A stretch of DNA of 64,000 bases, from NCBI RefSeq assembly GCF_001649575.2, contig NC_051435.1:8272469-8336468 (forward strand). Reading direction: 5' to 3'. Origin of the DNA: Kryptolebias marmoratus (Eukaryota; Chordata; Actinopteri; Cyprinodontiformes; Rivulidae). Within the stretch, counting starts at the first letter, position 1; every line of letters begins with the position of its first letter. A program made the position numbers and the translations under genes. This document shows positions 46,068 to 56,600 of this stretch, piece by piece. Under the pieces are notes generated by a model. That model did not search any database. It worked only from the letters and a program-made list of their open reading frames with translations, and was not told where the DNA came from.

Positions 46068-48864
46068 GTGAGGCACATCCACTCATTATGGGGATTTCTT
46101 TTTGCTGCCTGACATATTTTAAATTTAAATGCCTGGTTGTTAATTTATTCCACTTGGTTTTGTTTAATGCATGAAGCATTGTTTGTTTTGCAGGCCCTTT
46201 TCATTCCAAAATTCCAATTATTCCAAAATAATCCCGTCTATTCTTACCTGTGCTTTACACAGAAGCATGTAAACACAGTGTTTAATTCTGGATAATGGGT
46301 AGCAGACTGCACTGAGCTTAAAGGTACTCAAAATATGAAATTAAACATAATAAAGGTTATCCTGAACTATATCCAATAGTGCAATTTGAATGTGATTACT
46401 CTAGTTCTTTTCCAGATATATTGAATAAATTCTGAAATGTGGTACACACTCAGTGTAAACAAATCCCTTGGTTGAATCTGCTGAAAACCACATAGAAGCT
46501 TAAGTCACATTATTTGTGTACATTAGACTTTACAGTGAGTAGCTTTAATAACAATGACAGAAGCACTGGTTGATGATTCTGCAGGAGCCAACGGTCCACC
46601 GTCGGCCAGCTTGGACAATGATGACAAACATTCAAATGGCAACGAGCAACCTACAGCCTCTTCCCACCCTAAGACCAGCACGGCGCCTTCTACCCCGGCC
46701 GGAGGAGGAGAGGTGAGGCTGAGGGACAGAAGGAGGCGAGAGTCAGCCCCGGTTATTGCAATACAAGACCTGGATCAAGCCCCCTCTGCTGGGTCCCACA
46801 ACCAGTCGGTGAGAGGGGCACGCAGGGTGTCTAAGGGCTCCCAGCGGGCCATGCTGACCAGCTGCCTCTCTGAAGACAGCGCGCTGGAGGGACTGGAGGC
46901 TATTGGGGAAATAAACACGCCAAAAGGGAGTCGCAGGAATTTCATAGAACTTATGATGAGCAGTTCTCCTCAGGTGGGCCACGTGGATGTGTATAAAATG
47001 AAACTATTTGAACACATCTAAAAACAACTTCTTGCATGTTCTGCCTCCCGCAGGTTCGGAGGTCTCTGATCAGCCGTGGCTCCCGTGTCCGAGACTCTGT
47101 GAGGAGCGACGGCGACTCGACATCCCTTCTCTCCTCGGCCACTGACGAGGACTGCGCCTCGGTAACCCTGGACCCGCTGGAGCACGAGTGGATGCTTTGT
47201 GCCTCAGACGCCCTGTGGGAGAGTCTGCAGCCCCTGCTCACTGTCGAGCCGAGTCTCGTGGCCAAAAGAGATTTTGTGACCGGTTTCACCTGCCTCCACT
47301 GGGCAGCGAAGCAGGGCAAAGCTGAGCTGCTCTCCCAGCTGCTGGCCTTTGCCAAGGAGAACTCAATACCTGTGAATGTAAACGTGAGATCCGGTGCTGG
47401 ATATACACCGCTACACCTGGCTGCCATGCATGGACACACACAGGTGGGTGGCAGGGAGTGGGGTGTCATGTGTTGCACTTACTCCGTGAACCTAAACATA
47501 ATTACCAGCTTTCCATCTGCTCAGTTCGAAGTAAAACAAAAGTAGATTTGGTGAAAAATTTAGAAAAAAATGCATTGATCTAGATTACGATATAAGATAC
47601 AATGCAATGCACTGTACTTTCTCTCTCTTAAGTGAAATTCATTTTAGACTAAGTGCTGTCTCGTTAAATATCTTCAAAATGATCCAATAATAAAAAGTAA
47701 AACTCACTTAACAATGTGCTGGTGTAGATTCTCGGTCATCCAGGACATGGTAAATCCAAAAAAAAGTTAAAAACAAAAACCACTGGACTTCTATTCTGTA
47801 GCTGAAGACGTTTCGCTTCTCATCAGAGGAACTTTCTCTAGTGTGGTCTTTGAGCTTTTAAAGCTGAAATGTTCTGCATCAGTTAACAATATAAACATGA
47901 TCCACCAGTAAAATGCATTGAAAAATTCCAACTTAAATAGTGAGACAACTGCAGAAACTCAAAACAAAGTTTTTAAATAGGGTTCATGAAAAAAATTGTT
48001 GTTTATTTTTTATCTGAGTGGGGTTTTTACTGACTTTATTGAACAAATATTAGTTGTATAGTAGCCGTTGGACTTGTGAGCTGTTCAGGGTGTTCCCTGC
48101 CTTTCATACAATGACAGCCAAATTTTAGCACAATATATGTAAACTGACTGAATAAGGGTTAGTCAGTTGGCTGTGGCAGCCATCTTGAATTGGGTTGACT
48201 TTAACTTTTATTCAGTTGTACATGTATATTCAATGATTACTCACTGCAGGTTTCATTAAAATTAGTCCAGTGATTGATGAGATATTTAGCTAACAGGCAG
48301 ACACATGAACAAAAACACTATCTCCTGTCTTTCAGTGACAGGTAATAATAAAACTGGAGTGTCTGACATGTGGATGTGACGTGCTTTGATTGGCAGGTGG
48401 TTCGTGTGCTCCTGTCAGACTGGGAAGCAGACCCTGAAGTTCGGGATTACAGCGGCAGGCGAGCCATCCAGTACCTGCCTCCGCCGCTGGCCGCCGATCT
48501 GGAGAAAGAGGGCGTCGTGACCTCACCGGTGTCAGATGCTGAAAACATGAACAGCAGCAGCAGCAGCAGCAACGGAGGGTGGAGCTGGAGGCTGCCCAAA
48601 GTCCTCCAGGGCAACCTGAACCCTCTGCGGCTCCTGAACCCACCAGCAGACACAGCGGACGACTCAACGGGGGCCGAGAAGACCAAGGGGGGCCTGCAGA
48701 GGAAGTCGTCCCTGAGCCGGCTGAACGCCCGGCTGCACCGCGGGCGCCACCGAGCCCAGATCATCCACAGCGCCTCCTTCAGGGACACGGGGGAGGTGGG
48801 ACGGGGGGAGGAACTCCCCAGGAGTCCCCTCCGAACCCGGCCGCTGTCCAACCTGTTTGGATGA
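45725..48864 (+). CDS. sowahc: Sosondowah ankyrin-repeat protein (SOWAHC-like), complete, four exons
   Basis: SOWAH proteins have an N-terminal winged-helix-like SOWAH domain and a short ankyrin-repeat region; their biochemical role is poorly known. Exons 45725-46067, 46585-46973, 47054-47443 and 48397-48864 join in frame (1590 nt, 529 residues plus TGA), close to the ~525 residues of human SOWAHC. The N-terminal domain reads AVQEFLREKGGRVQQMELID and ends VKFVCLN. The ankyrin part begins DPLEHEWMLCASDALWESLQ and has two repeats, TCLHWAAKQGKAELLSQLL and TPLHLAAMHGHTQVVRVLL. The tail ends RTRPLSNLFG. ATG 45731 has the better Kozak context (A at -3, G at +4), so translation may start two codons in. 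SOWAHC is favoured by its position beside septin10. Confidence 0.9.
46068..46584 (+). other. sowahc: SOWAH intron 1
   Basis: 517 bp, GT-AG, AT-rich; nothing else recognised. Confidence 0.75.
46585..46973 (+). CDS. sowahc: SOWAH exon 2: disordered linker
   Basis: 389 nt, phase 1 to 0; acceptor gattctgcag, donor gtgggc. It encodes a Ser/Pro/Asn-rich linker with VRLRDRRRRESAPVIAIQDL and NTPKGSRRNFIELMMSSSPQ, short basic and RRN motifs typical of the SOWAH linker. Confidence 0.88.
47054..47443 (+). CDS. sowahc: SOWAH exon 3: first ankyrin repeat and start of second
   Basis: 130 codons, phase 0 at both ends; acceptor tcccgcag, donor gtgggt. It encodes VRRSLISRGSRVRDSVRSDG, TLDPLEHEWMLCASDALWES, the first ankyrin repeat (GFTCLHWAAKQGKAELLSQL), and GYTPLHLAAMHGHTQ at the edge. 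Confidence 0.93.
47718..47880 (+). repeat. Common fish dispersed repeat (gaagacgtttcgcttctcatc type)
   Basis: The words gtgtagattctcggtcatcc, tagctgaagacgtttcgctt and ctcatcagaggaactttctc are in the order seen in a very abundant teleost repeat. The class is not assigned. Confidence 0.6.
48050..48310 (+). repeat. Dispersed repeat family A, copy 6
   Basis: The words ttttagcacaatatatgtaa, ggcagccatcttgaattggg, tattcaatgattactcactg and aaaattagtccagtgattga follow the family order. Confidence 0.75.
48397..48864 (+). CDS. sowahc: SOWAH exon 4: end of ankyrin region and basic tail
   Basis: 156 codons including TGA; acceptor gattggcag. It continues VVRVLLSDWEADPEVRDYSG, then a six-Ser run encoded by AGC repeats at 48552-48570, the basic LSRLNARLHRGRHRAQIIHS, and the C-terminus LRTRPLSNLFG. 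Confidence 0.92.
   Translation: MVRVLLSDWEADPEVRDYSGRRAIQYLPPPLAADLEKEGVVTSPVSDAENMNSSSSSSNGGWSWRLPKVLQGNLNPLRLLNPPADTADDSTGAEKTKGGLQRKSSLSRLNARLHRGRHRAQIIHSASFRDTGEVGRGEELPRSPLRTRPLSNLFG
48552..48570 (+). repeat. (AGC)n coding microsatellite
   Basis: Six AGC units encode a serine run in the last SOWAH exon; length polymorphism is plausible. Confidence 0.9.
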
Positions 48865-50560
48865 AGTTAAACCAGCAGTGTAGAGATGTCAACCAGTTAG
48901 ATTAGTAGATTACTTACTTTATGATCTGACAGGTCAGATTTGTCACGCAGAATTGTATCAATACATATAATAAGAAACAGAAATAACTGAAATGTTTTAT
49001 ATTTTAAAAGTTTACAGGAAGAACCACAAATTTATGTTTTTCTCAAAGTAATTTATTTGGTTCCTAATTAGTAATTAGATTTTTGTTGAACACAAAGAGG
49101 AGGGCACAGTTCACATAGCATTTTGTTTCTAACGGAAATATGGTAACTAAACTAAAAACTATTTTTTTTGTCTAAACTGATGAAGAGCAGCTAAAACCAT
49201 TCCATCAGGTATTTTGCAGTAGAAAGGTGCTCACACAAATGCAAACGCACCAACATCCAACGTTGGAGCAGGTTTTCACAGTAGCATAGTATTACGTTTA
49301 AAAAGCACTTTGGATCGATTCTGTACTCTTTGCCAAAACCACTTTTTTTGTTTACAAAGTGATATATTTATAAAGTTCAGTTTTTACATTCCAAGTTCCT
49401 ACAATTGGATGGTGCTGACACTTTTTATTGTAGATTTCTGTAACATGGACTAATGTGGTTATTTTCTAAGTAGCAGAATTTAATATTCCGATTTCTTGTA
49501 AGGATCAGCCCTGTACAGTCAGCCTGTTTGCACTTGTCACTTTAAAGTTAGTGGAAGTTAAAGTACTAATTAGATTGTGGGTTGTTGTTTTTTTTTAAAC
49601 CTTTTGTCGATGTTAAGCTAAGGTTGCCACGCAAAAATGAATTTGGGGAGATATTTTGTTATTTTTATGGAGCACTGATCAGTTTCACAATGTTGAAGCA
49701 CACAAAGCACAAAGTTTATGATTTTATTTTTTTTTTTTTTTTTAAATGTCCCTCAGATTTACTGACATTGTTTCTCTTTGAGAGGTTTTTTGACACTTTT
49801 TTGGCACTACATATATTTCAATTAAAAAGTTAATTTTAACGTTCATTTTTATGCATAACACTGTTTTCATTAAAACTTTTTTCTTTAAACATGACACAGG
49901 TTTCTTGTTTATGAAAATTTGCAATGAAAATGATGAAGAATGGCACCGAGAATCCGCTGATTTCAGATCATAGATATCCAGCACTTCATTGGTTTTAGAG
50001 TAAATAGATATTCAAGAAACCTTCAGCTTGTGATACTGATTCTAAGTTATTTTTTATCCAACTTAGCCCATTCAAAACATTTGTAATCAGTTGATCATTT
50101 ATGATATTTGCATTATAGAATGTCCAGAATCTGCTACATGTTGAGCTGAGCAGCACTGATGGACTCCCTGACGGGTTTTCCCAAATATGTGAACCTCAAA
50201 AACTCAACCTAGACTTCCTGAATGTTCCCTTTGTATTCCGTAGCATTTATACCTAAATCCTAGGACTTTGTATAATTGTATGAACGACACTTTCCATGTA
50301 GAAATGTATTAAACGGTTGTCCTTTCGTGACTCCGTGAAATGTAAATGCTGTGAAAAGTTTGTTTTTGTGTCAGTGTTCTTTGTGAAATCCTGTGATTGT
50401 ATTCTGTGTAATTATTGTTAATGAGCCAATTTTGTCTTCTTGCTCTTGTTGGTGAATGTGAAGTAAAGCAATAATTGTTTGCATGAAATTAAACAGTGAT
50501 ATAAACTGTATTTCTGCAGTTTAACCAGTGTAGAGTAATAAAATTAAAACGGAACAGCTG
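48865..50560 (+). other. sowahc: Probable 3'UTR of SOWAH gene
   Basis: AT-rich, non-coding. The best poly(A) signal is AATAAA at 50537-50542. A long T-run lies at 49724-49742. Nothing else recognisable. Confidence 0.5.
50537..50542 (+). terminator. Candidate poly(A) signal of SOWAH gene
   Basis: AATAAA within taataaaattaaaac; the assignment rests on position, about 1.7 kb after the stop. Confidence 0.45.
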
Positions 50561-52430
50561 ATCGGGTTTGAGTCTAATAAGAGGCGTCCCTTTGGTAGAA
50601 AACAAAATGTCCACAGACATGTTTCTGATTCAGCAGGACTGAATAACGTGACCTAGATTATCTGCTGATCCTGTTGACTCCCAGTGATTGTCCTTATCTG
50701 GTGGGGCTGAATAATTGATCTGGTGACTCCCAATGACCAGCTTTGGACCAGCATTTACAGTAAATCTCAAACTTCCTGTTCAAACCTTTCACTTGGCACC
50801 CATAGGTTGTGTCTGTGCACAGCACTTTCACAAAAGCCTCATAAGGATCTTCTAATTTTTTATTATACTATTTTCAAAACTACTTAAGTTATATTTCTTT
50901 TTTACATATTTGGAGCTTAACAGCTCCAACACAGAGGATAGGAAAATATTTAAAGAGAGACAAAGAGACCTGACATTCAAAAGCATATGAGACAGATATG
51001 GTTTATTTGCAGCAATCATACCCTATGTTTAAAACTGAAAAACCTTTAGATCTAAGGATGTTTGGGTGGGTTTACTCAATCAAATCAATCATTTAAAAAC
51101 AGAATTACATGCAAACAGACTACATACTAAAGCCATTGTCAGTGTTTTTAAACTGGAATCTCTTTTCCTGTTTCACAGATCTCCTCCAACAAGACTTCCA
51201 TATCTTTCATGATAAACCTTTTTTTCATTAACAGAGTTGCCTCAGGCGGCATGCCTGTTTGATGACTGCTGATCAGGACTGAACAGAGAGGCTGTCTGAC
51301 TGCAGCCACTGACCTACATACACACTGAGGGGAGTAATGCCTGTTATGTAAATTCCTCTGCCATCTTTTCAGGGAAACTGTGCCAACTTCTTTTGCCCGA
51401 GGTCTTGTTGGACTAATCCGTGTCCGGCACATCCTCTTCTCTCACTTTCAGCCAAAATAGTTACCACAGTGACAATGATATTCATACAAAGCTTAGCATA
51501 TAATCAGCGATGCCAATAGGCATATCAAGCTATTATAGCAAATATGCACACTGTTGTTGTTGTTGTTGTTTGTTGTTTTATTTCTGGCAAGTGACTCAGA
51601 GTTTTCGAAATATATTCTGATGCAGATTTAAAAAAAAAGAAAATGTTTAAATATGTTTAATGAAATACTTTTAAAAAATGGACCTTAAAACATGGAATGT
51701 AGATACTGGTATGTTGATATTATATATGCATTTCACTATTTATAGAAGCTCTGACTTCTATGCATCTATGTCTGTGTCACATGTGTTTATCCCTCTTTTT
51801 TGATAACTTTTAGGGGATTTTTTTGTGTGGTTTGGGAACTCTTTGTAGCCAATCTGTCATAATTTTAGCATATTTTATGCTAAGGTTTCTATTTATTGTG
51901 TTGTTTGTGTAATATAAAGCACTTGTCAAAAGCCTTGAATCATCTCTATTTTTCATATTTTGTTTCCAAGAAGACAGACTTTCTTGAAATCCTTTAATGC
52001 AATACTGAGCAAAATTTCTTCAGGCTTCCTGCATGTCTTTCAATGTTTTTGTGTTGACATTGGCTACCACTTTAAATATTACAGTAAATAGTATTTTGAA
52101 GCAAAATAAAAATAACAGGTGCGCATTAAAACTTTTGCACAGAACTGCATTGTGTCCCACAATAGTTAATACATTTCAGAGGTGTGACTTTCTGTCACTT
52201 CCTAATGATTTAACTTTTCTTGTTGACCATTCAACACCACTTTGTTTTCAGTTTATGTTTCTTTATGGTCATTTCATATCTCTTTAGCACAGATAAGTAT
52301 TGTTTTTAGGGATAATTCCCCCTACTCTAGTTTGTTAATTATTTCATGACTACTTAGAAAGCTATATTAGACTGTGTTGAGTAAATTGTGGTATCTTTTT
52401 GTGGGGAAGAGGTTTCCCTTCTTTCTGCCA
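50561..52430. other. Intergenic region SOWAH - AKAP17A
   Basis: About 1.9 kb without a supported gene. It holds a (TTG)n tract near 51552-51570 and a 94-codon minus-strand open frame at 51148-51432 with no recognised domain (see findings). The right end grades into a CG-containing promoter. Confidence 0.6.
51552..51570. repeat. (TTG)n microsatellite
   Basis: Six TTG units in the SOWAH-AKAP17A intergenic region. Confidence 0.9.
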
Positions 52431-52631
52431 GGAGGTGTCGCTGTTTTATATTTCCGCCTTCGCAGCGCCGTAACACGTTGGTTCCGCGTGAGGTCAGAGT
52501 TCACTCGCTGAATTAGCATGTTGTAGCATTTTGGTATTTTGTTTGCCTGTATGGCTGATCTTTTACTCTCCAGAGTTCGGCTCGCTCCAAAGCCTCGGCG
52601 CTGTTTTCAGAAGTAGTTTCACTGATGTTTG
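52431..52631 (+). promoter_or_regulatory. akap17a: AKAP17A promoter and non-coding first exon
   Basis: This interval is richer in CG dinucleotides than its flanks (ttccgccttcgcagcgccg) and ends in a good donor, g|gtaggt at 52631/52632. A TSS somewhere near 52490-52540 and a 5'UTR exon spliced to 53254 are inferred; no strong TATA is seen apart from ttttatattt at about 52443. The start of the exon is not resolved. Confidence 0.55.
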
Positions 52632-53253
52632 GTAGGTCACGATGTCGTCTTTTTTATATCTAACGTTAGCAAACCGTTTTATAAATGTAAACGGACTTTG
52701 TTTCAAAACGCCTCAAAGCTAAGCTAGCTAGCTACAAATGTGGTTTTCGCGACTCGCCACACATATCCTCAGTTAATAAATTAAATCGGTACTTTTTTAT
52801 TTTACCCACATTCGCTACCTGGTTGTTTGTACATTTTACGATCCTCGAGTTTCTTTGCGTTAATATTAAGATTAACTTTATGCTAATGTTATTGTTTGCA
52901 AGTAACTTGATGTCACGAAGCTTATTGTTAGCTAGAAATGTGTTGTTAGCTTTGAATCAAACATTCATGCATCTAAAATGCATATAATCAATTTATTTGT
53001 ATATATTAGATCAGAAACTTGAATGTGTAACGAAACAAAGCCTTTATGACTTTAAGGAGTTACTAACTTCATAAATTAATTGTCAGCTCAACTTGAAATG
53101 CTGCTTTTGTGTCAATATAAAATTGCAGTGTTAGGTTTATTTTATTTTTCTGGCATGTGGCCTGTAAATATAACTTTGGACGTTTGCCATAGAATTTATC
53201 TTAACATTTGGAGTCACTACATTTAATCTGAAAACTTAACTTTTGGTTTGCAG
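52632..53253 (+). other. akap17a: AKAP17A 5'UTR intron
   Basis: 622 bp from gtaggt to ttgcag; AT-rich, no repeat recognised. Confidence 0.6.
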
Positions 53254-53275
53254 CTCCTCTTAAATGTGTGCAACA

Positions 53276-53602
53276 ATGACCACCATCGTCCATGACACAT
53301 CAGAGGCAGTGTGCCTGTCTGCGGAGTACAACCTTTACCTCAAGCCCATTGCCAAAATGACCATCAGTGTGGCTTTGCCTCAGCTCAAGCTCCCAGGGAA
53401 GAGCATCTCCAACTGGGAGGTAATGGAGAGGGTAAAGGCCATGGTGGCTCCGGAGCAGTTTTCAGCCCTGAGGATCTCCAAAAGCACTTTAGACTTTATT
53501 CGCTTTGAGGGCGAAGTGGAAAACAAGACGGTGGTCAAGAGCCTGTTGAGTCGACTGGATGGAAAAACCATAAAACTCAGTGGATTTACTGATGTACTGA
53601 AG
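53276..53602 (+). CDS. akap17a: AKAP17A first coding exon
   Basis: 109 codons; the exon begins at 53254 (acceptor ggtttgcag) with 22 nt of 5'UTR; donor gtaaat. It encodes [49 protein letters not shown] and [20 protein letters not shown], nearly invariant in vertebrates. Confidence 0.95.
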
Positions 53603-56600
53603 GTAAATCTTGCAAAAATTACTTCAAGCTCTGCTGTGTGGGTCATGTTGCTTCTATCACTGTAGTTTGTGTTAAACTGAGCTGTGAATCACTGCTTGAA
53701 ACATTTTGCACAAATATAGGTAGCATATTTTTAAAAAATCAATAAGTTACAGATTCCTAGACTAATTTTGTATGTAGAATAATGTCTTTCTTTTCCCAGG
53801 TTCGTGCAGTAGAAAATAAAATGGATTTCCCCACGCGTCACGACTGGGACTCCTTTTTCCGTGATGCCAAGGACATGAATGAGACCCTGCCAGGAGAGAG
53901 GCCTGACACCATCCATCTTGAAGGGCTTCCCTGCCGCTGGTTTAGCCAGAAAGATAGCCAGTACCCTGATCGGCCCTCGGAGGAGGCCCTTATTGCTGTG
54001 TTTCAAACATTTGGCAAGGTATCTTATTCTTCGTTCTTATTTGTAAACGGACGTAGGTGCATTGTATGGAATTCCTATTATAAATAGTTGTTCCTATCTT
54101 CAATTTTGATTGTACATATTGTCCAACAATTCTGTAAGAACAGCTAAATTGTCCTTTACTCTATAGATCATATAGGGAGTTTTGGAAAGTTTAATAATCT
54201 GATGAAATGAGCATGTTTTAAATAAATAGACTGCACTTTATAAAAATGATTCTCTGTTAAATATTGTTTTCATATTATTACTGATGTTAAGGCACTGAGC
54301 CAAGATTAAATTTGTTTGTTTTAATTTGTTTTTAGGTGCGAAATGTTGACATCCCCATGCTGGACCCGTACAGGGAGGAAATGCTAGATAAAAACTTCAA
54401 TACATTCAGCTTCGGGGGTCATTTGAACTTTGAGGCTTATGTCCAGTACCAGGAATACTGTGGCTTCGCTAAGTCCATGGACACTCTGCGTGGCATGAAG
54501 CTGATGCTGAAAGGAGATGATGGAAAGGCAGTGGCATGCAACATCAAGGTATCAAACATGTCAATGTCCACCAGCAGCTTAATCATGATTTGTAATAGTT
54601 TTTTTTTTTTCAATGTATTTTTACCCCAAGCATTTATATTATATAAGCAGATAACTTTATAAATTCTTCCAAATTTCTAAGTAACTCAAGTCTGGCATTT
54701 TGGGTTACTATTTTTATATTTTCACTTTGAGACAGAGGCAATCAGTTGTACTCACTTTAGTAGATTTAAGTAGTTAAATTTTAGCATTTTACCTACTTTT
54801 AAAAAGCACTTCTTTGTTTAAAAATAGAATGTAATCATTTATTTACATCTTCTAATGCAACATTAATGCTACCTTAGTTACCTAAAAAAGTACTATTAGA
54901 TGCAAATAACATTCAGCAGGGGTTTTTGTTTGTTTGTTTTACTCTGTATAGAAGCAAGGTGTGCAGTTCATGGCACTGTTTGATGCAAAAGTGTCACATT
55001 GTAACAGCTCACCACATTACATTTGCCTTAAGATCGTTAACATTTTATAGCTCATGCTGTTTTATTTTGTTAAAATGTGCGCTTTGTGACTTTAGTCTCA
55101 GCTTTAAATAGCTTTGCCTATCTGTAAACTCCTTTAGATACTAAGACCACACTGTGTTTTGTTTATTTTAAGAACAAATTGATTAAAATTGATTATGACT
55201 ACTGTATTTATAAGTACGTCGCAAAGAACAATCAATCTCTTTATGATCGTAATAGTGACCTGCTTGCCTCGTTAAGTGAGTTAGACCTCTGAGTTGCAGC
55301 TGATGTAGTGATATAAGTTGAGTTTAGCAGTGAGGTTGTGTTCAGTTCCAAAGAAGCTTTAAGAGCTTTTAGGGCAATGAGAACTGAAGCTGCATCATCA
55401 GTATTTCCAAGGTAATGGACGTTAGGAGAGGTACGTCTTCTAGTTCACAGAATAAAGCTGTGTCATCTAAATGAGGGAAGCAACAATGAAGAGAGCCTGT
55501 ATATCGATAAATGTTTCAAACATTAGATAGTGTATGATGTCTTTTTGTTGCTAAATACCATTGATAAAAAATGCAACAGATAAAATATCAGCAGCTCTTG
55601 TTTCAGCTTGAACTTGTGTTTATTTATTTGAATGATCAACTACCATTTTATTTTTATTATTGTTATTGTCAGGTGACCTTTGACACCAGCAAACACCTCA
55701 GTGATGTGTCCATAAAACGGAGGAGCCTGGAGAGGCAGAAGCTGCAGGAGCTAGAGAGGCAGAGAGAGGAGCAGAAACGACGAGAAAAAGAGGAGGAGGA
55801 GCAGCGGAAGGCGGAGGAGAGGTACGGTGGAAGTAGTGAGGGAGTTTATAAAAAAACAGGACATCTGGAAGACTCTAAACCAGAATATTTAGACTTTTAT
55901 TTTGGTATAGAACAGTAGTATCCAATCATGGTCCTGGCGGGCCACTATCCTGTGTATTTTAGGTATTTCTCATTTCTTATGTCTTTATATACTGTTTTAA
56001 AAAATAGTCTGAAACTGATTTTTGTTTTTTCACCTGTCCAGGAAACAGAAGGAACAGGAGGAGGAGGAGAAGGAGAGGAAGAAGGAGGAGAGACTGCGGA
56101 AGCGAGAGCAGAAGCTGAGGGAGAAAGAGGAGAGGAGGAATCTAAAGAAGGTGAGGAGACAGCAGGAGCAGGAGCAGAAGAAGCTGCAGGTGAAGATCGC
56201 CATGGAGGAGAGGAGGCTGCTGCTGGCTCAGCGCAATCTGGAATCCATACGACTCATCGCTGAGCTGCTCGCCAGAGCAAAGGTATGAAAGTCATTCAGT
56301 GAACTGTTGAACAGTAGCATTAACCTTAGAGACGATGAATTTATTGTATAATAGTTTCTAATGAAAGACACAGGTAATACAACACATGTAATATTACATA
56401 TGTCTGACATCAGTTGTGTATTAATTTACATATCTGCACTGCTTTTTGTTGCCTAGAAACAAACAAAAAATCCATCTGTTTGATCTAAAGAAAAAAATTA
56501 AATGAGTTTCTTCTGCTAATGAAGAATTAGTTACATAATCTTTTTCATGAAACAAAAAAGTTTGTTTTTTTACAGTTTTTGTATTCTTTATGTGTAAGGA

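Larger units (their letters stand above)
47444..48396 (+). other. sowahc: SOWAH intron 3
   Basis: 953 bp, almost half repeats: a fish dispersed repeat at about 47718-47880 and a family A copy at 48050-48310. Confidence 0.75.

Noticed and set aside
48332..48905. Several open frames on both strands over the last SOWAH exon
   Set aside because: GC-rich overlap frames; the frame in phase with the ankyrin repeats and ending SNLFG is the real one.
53264..53275. Upstream in-frame ATG of AKAP17A
   Set aside because: T at -3 gives poor context and the extra residues are not part of the conserved N-terminus; the next ATG at 53276 has A at -3.
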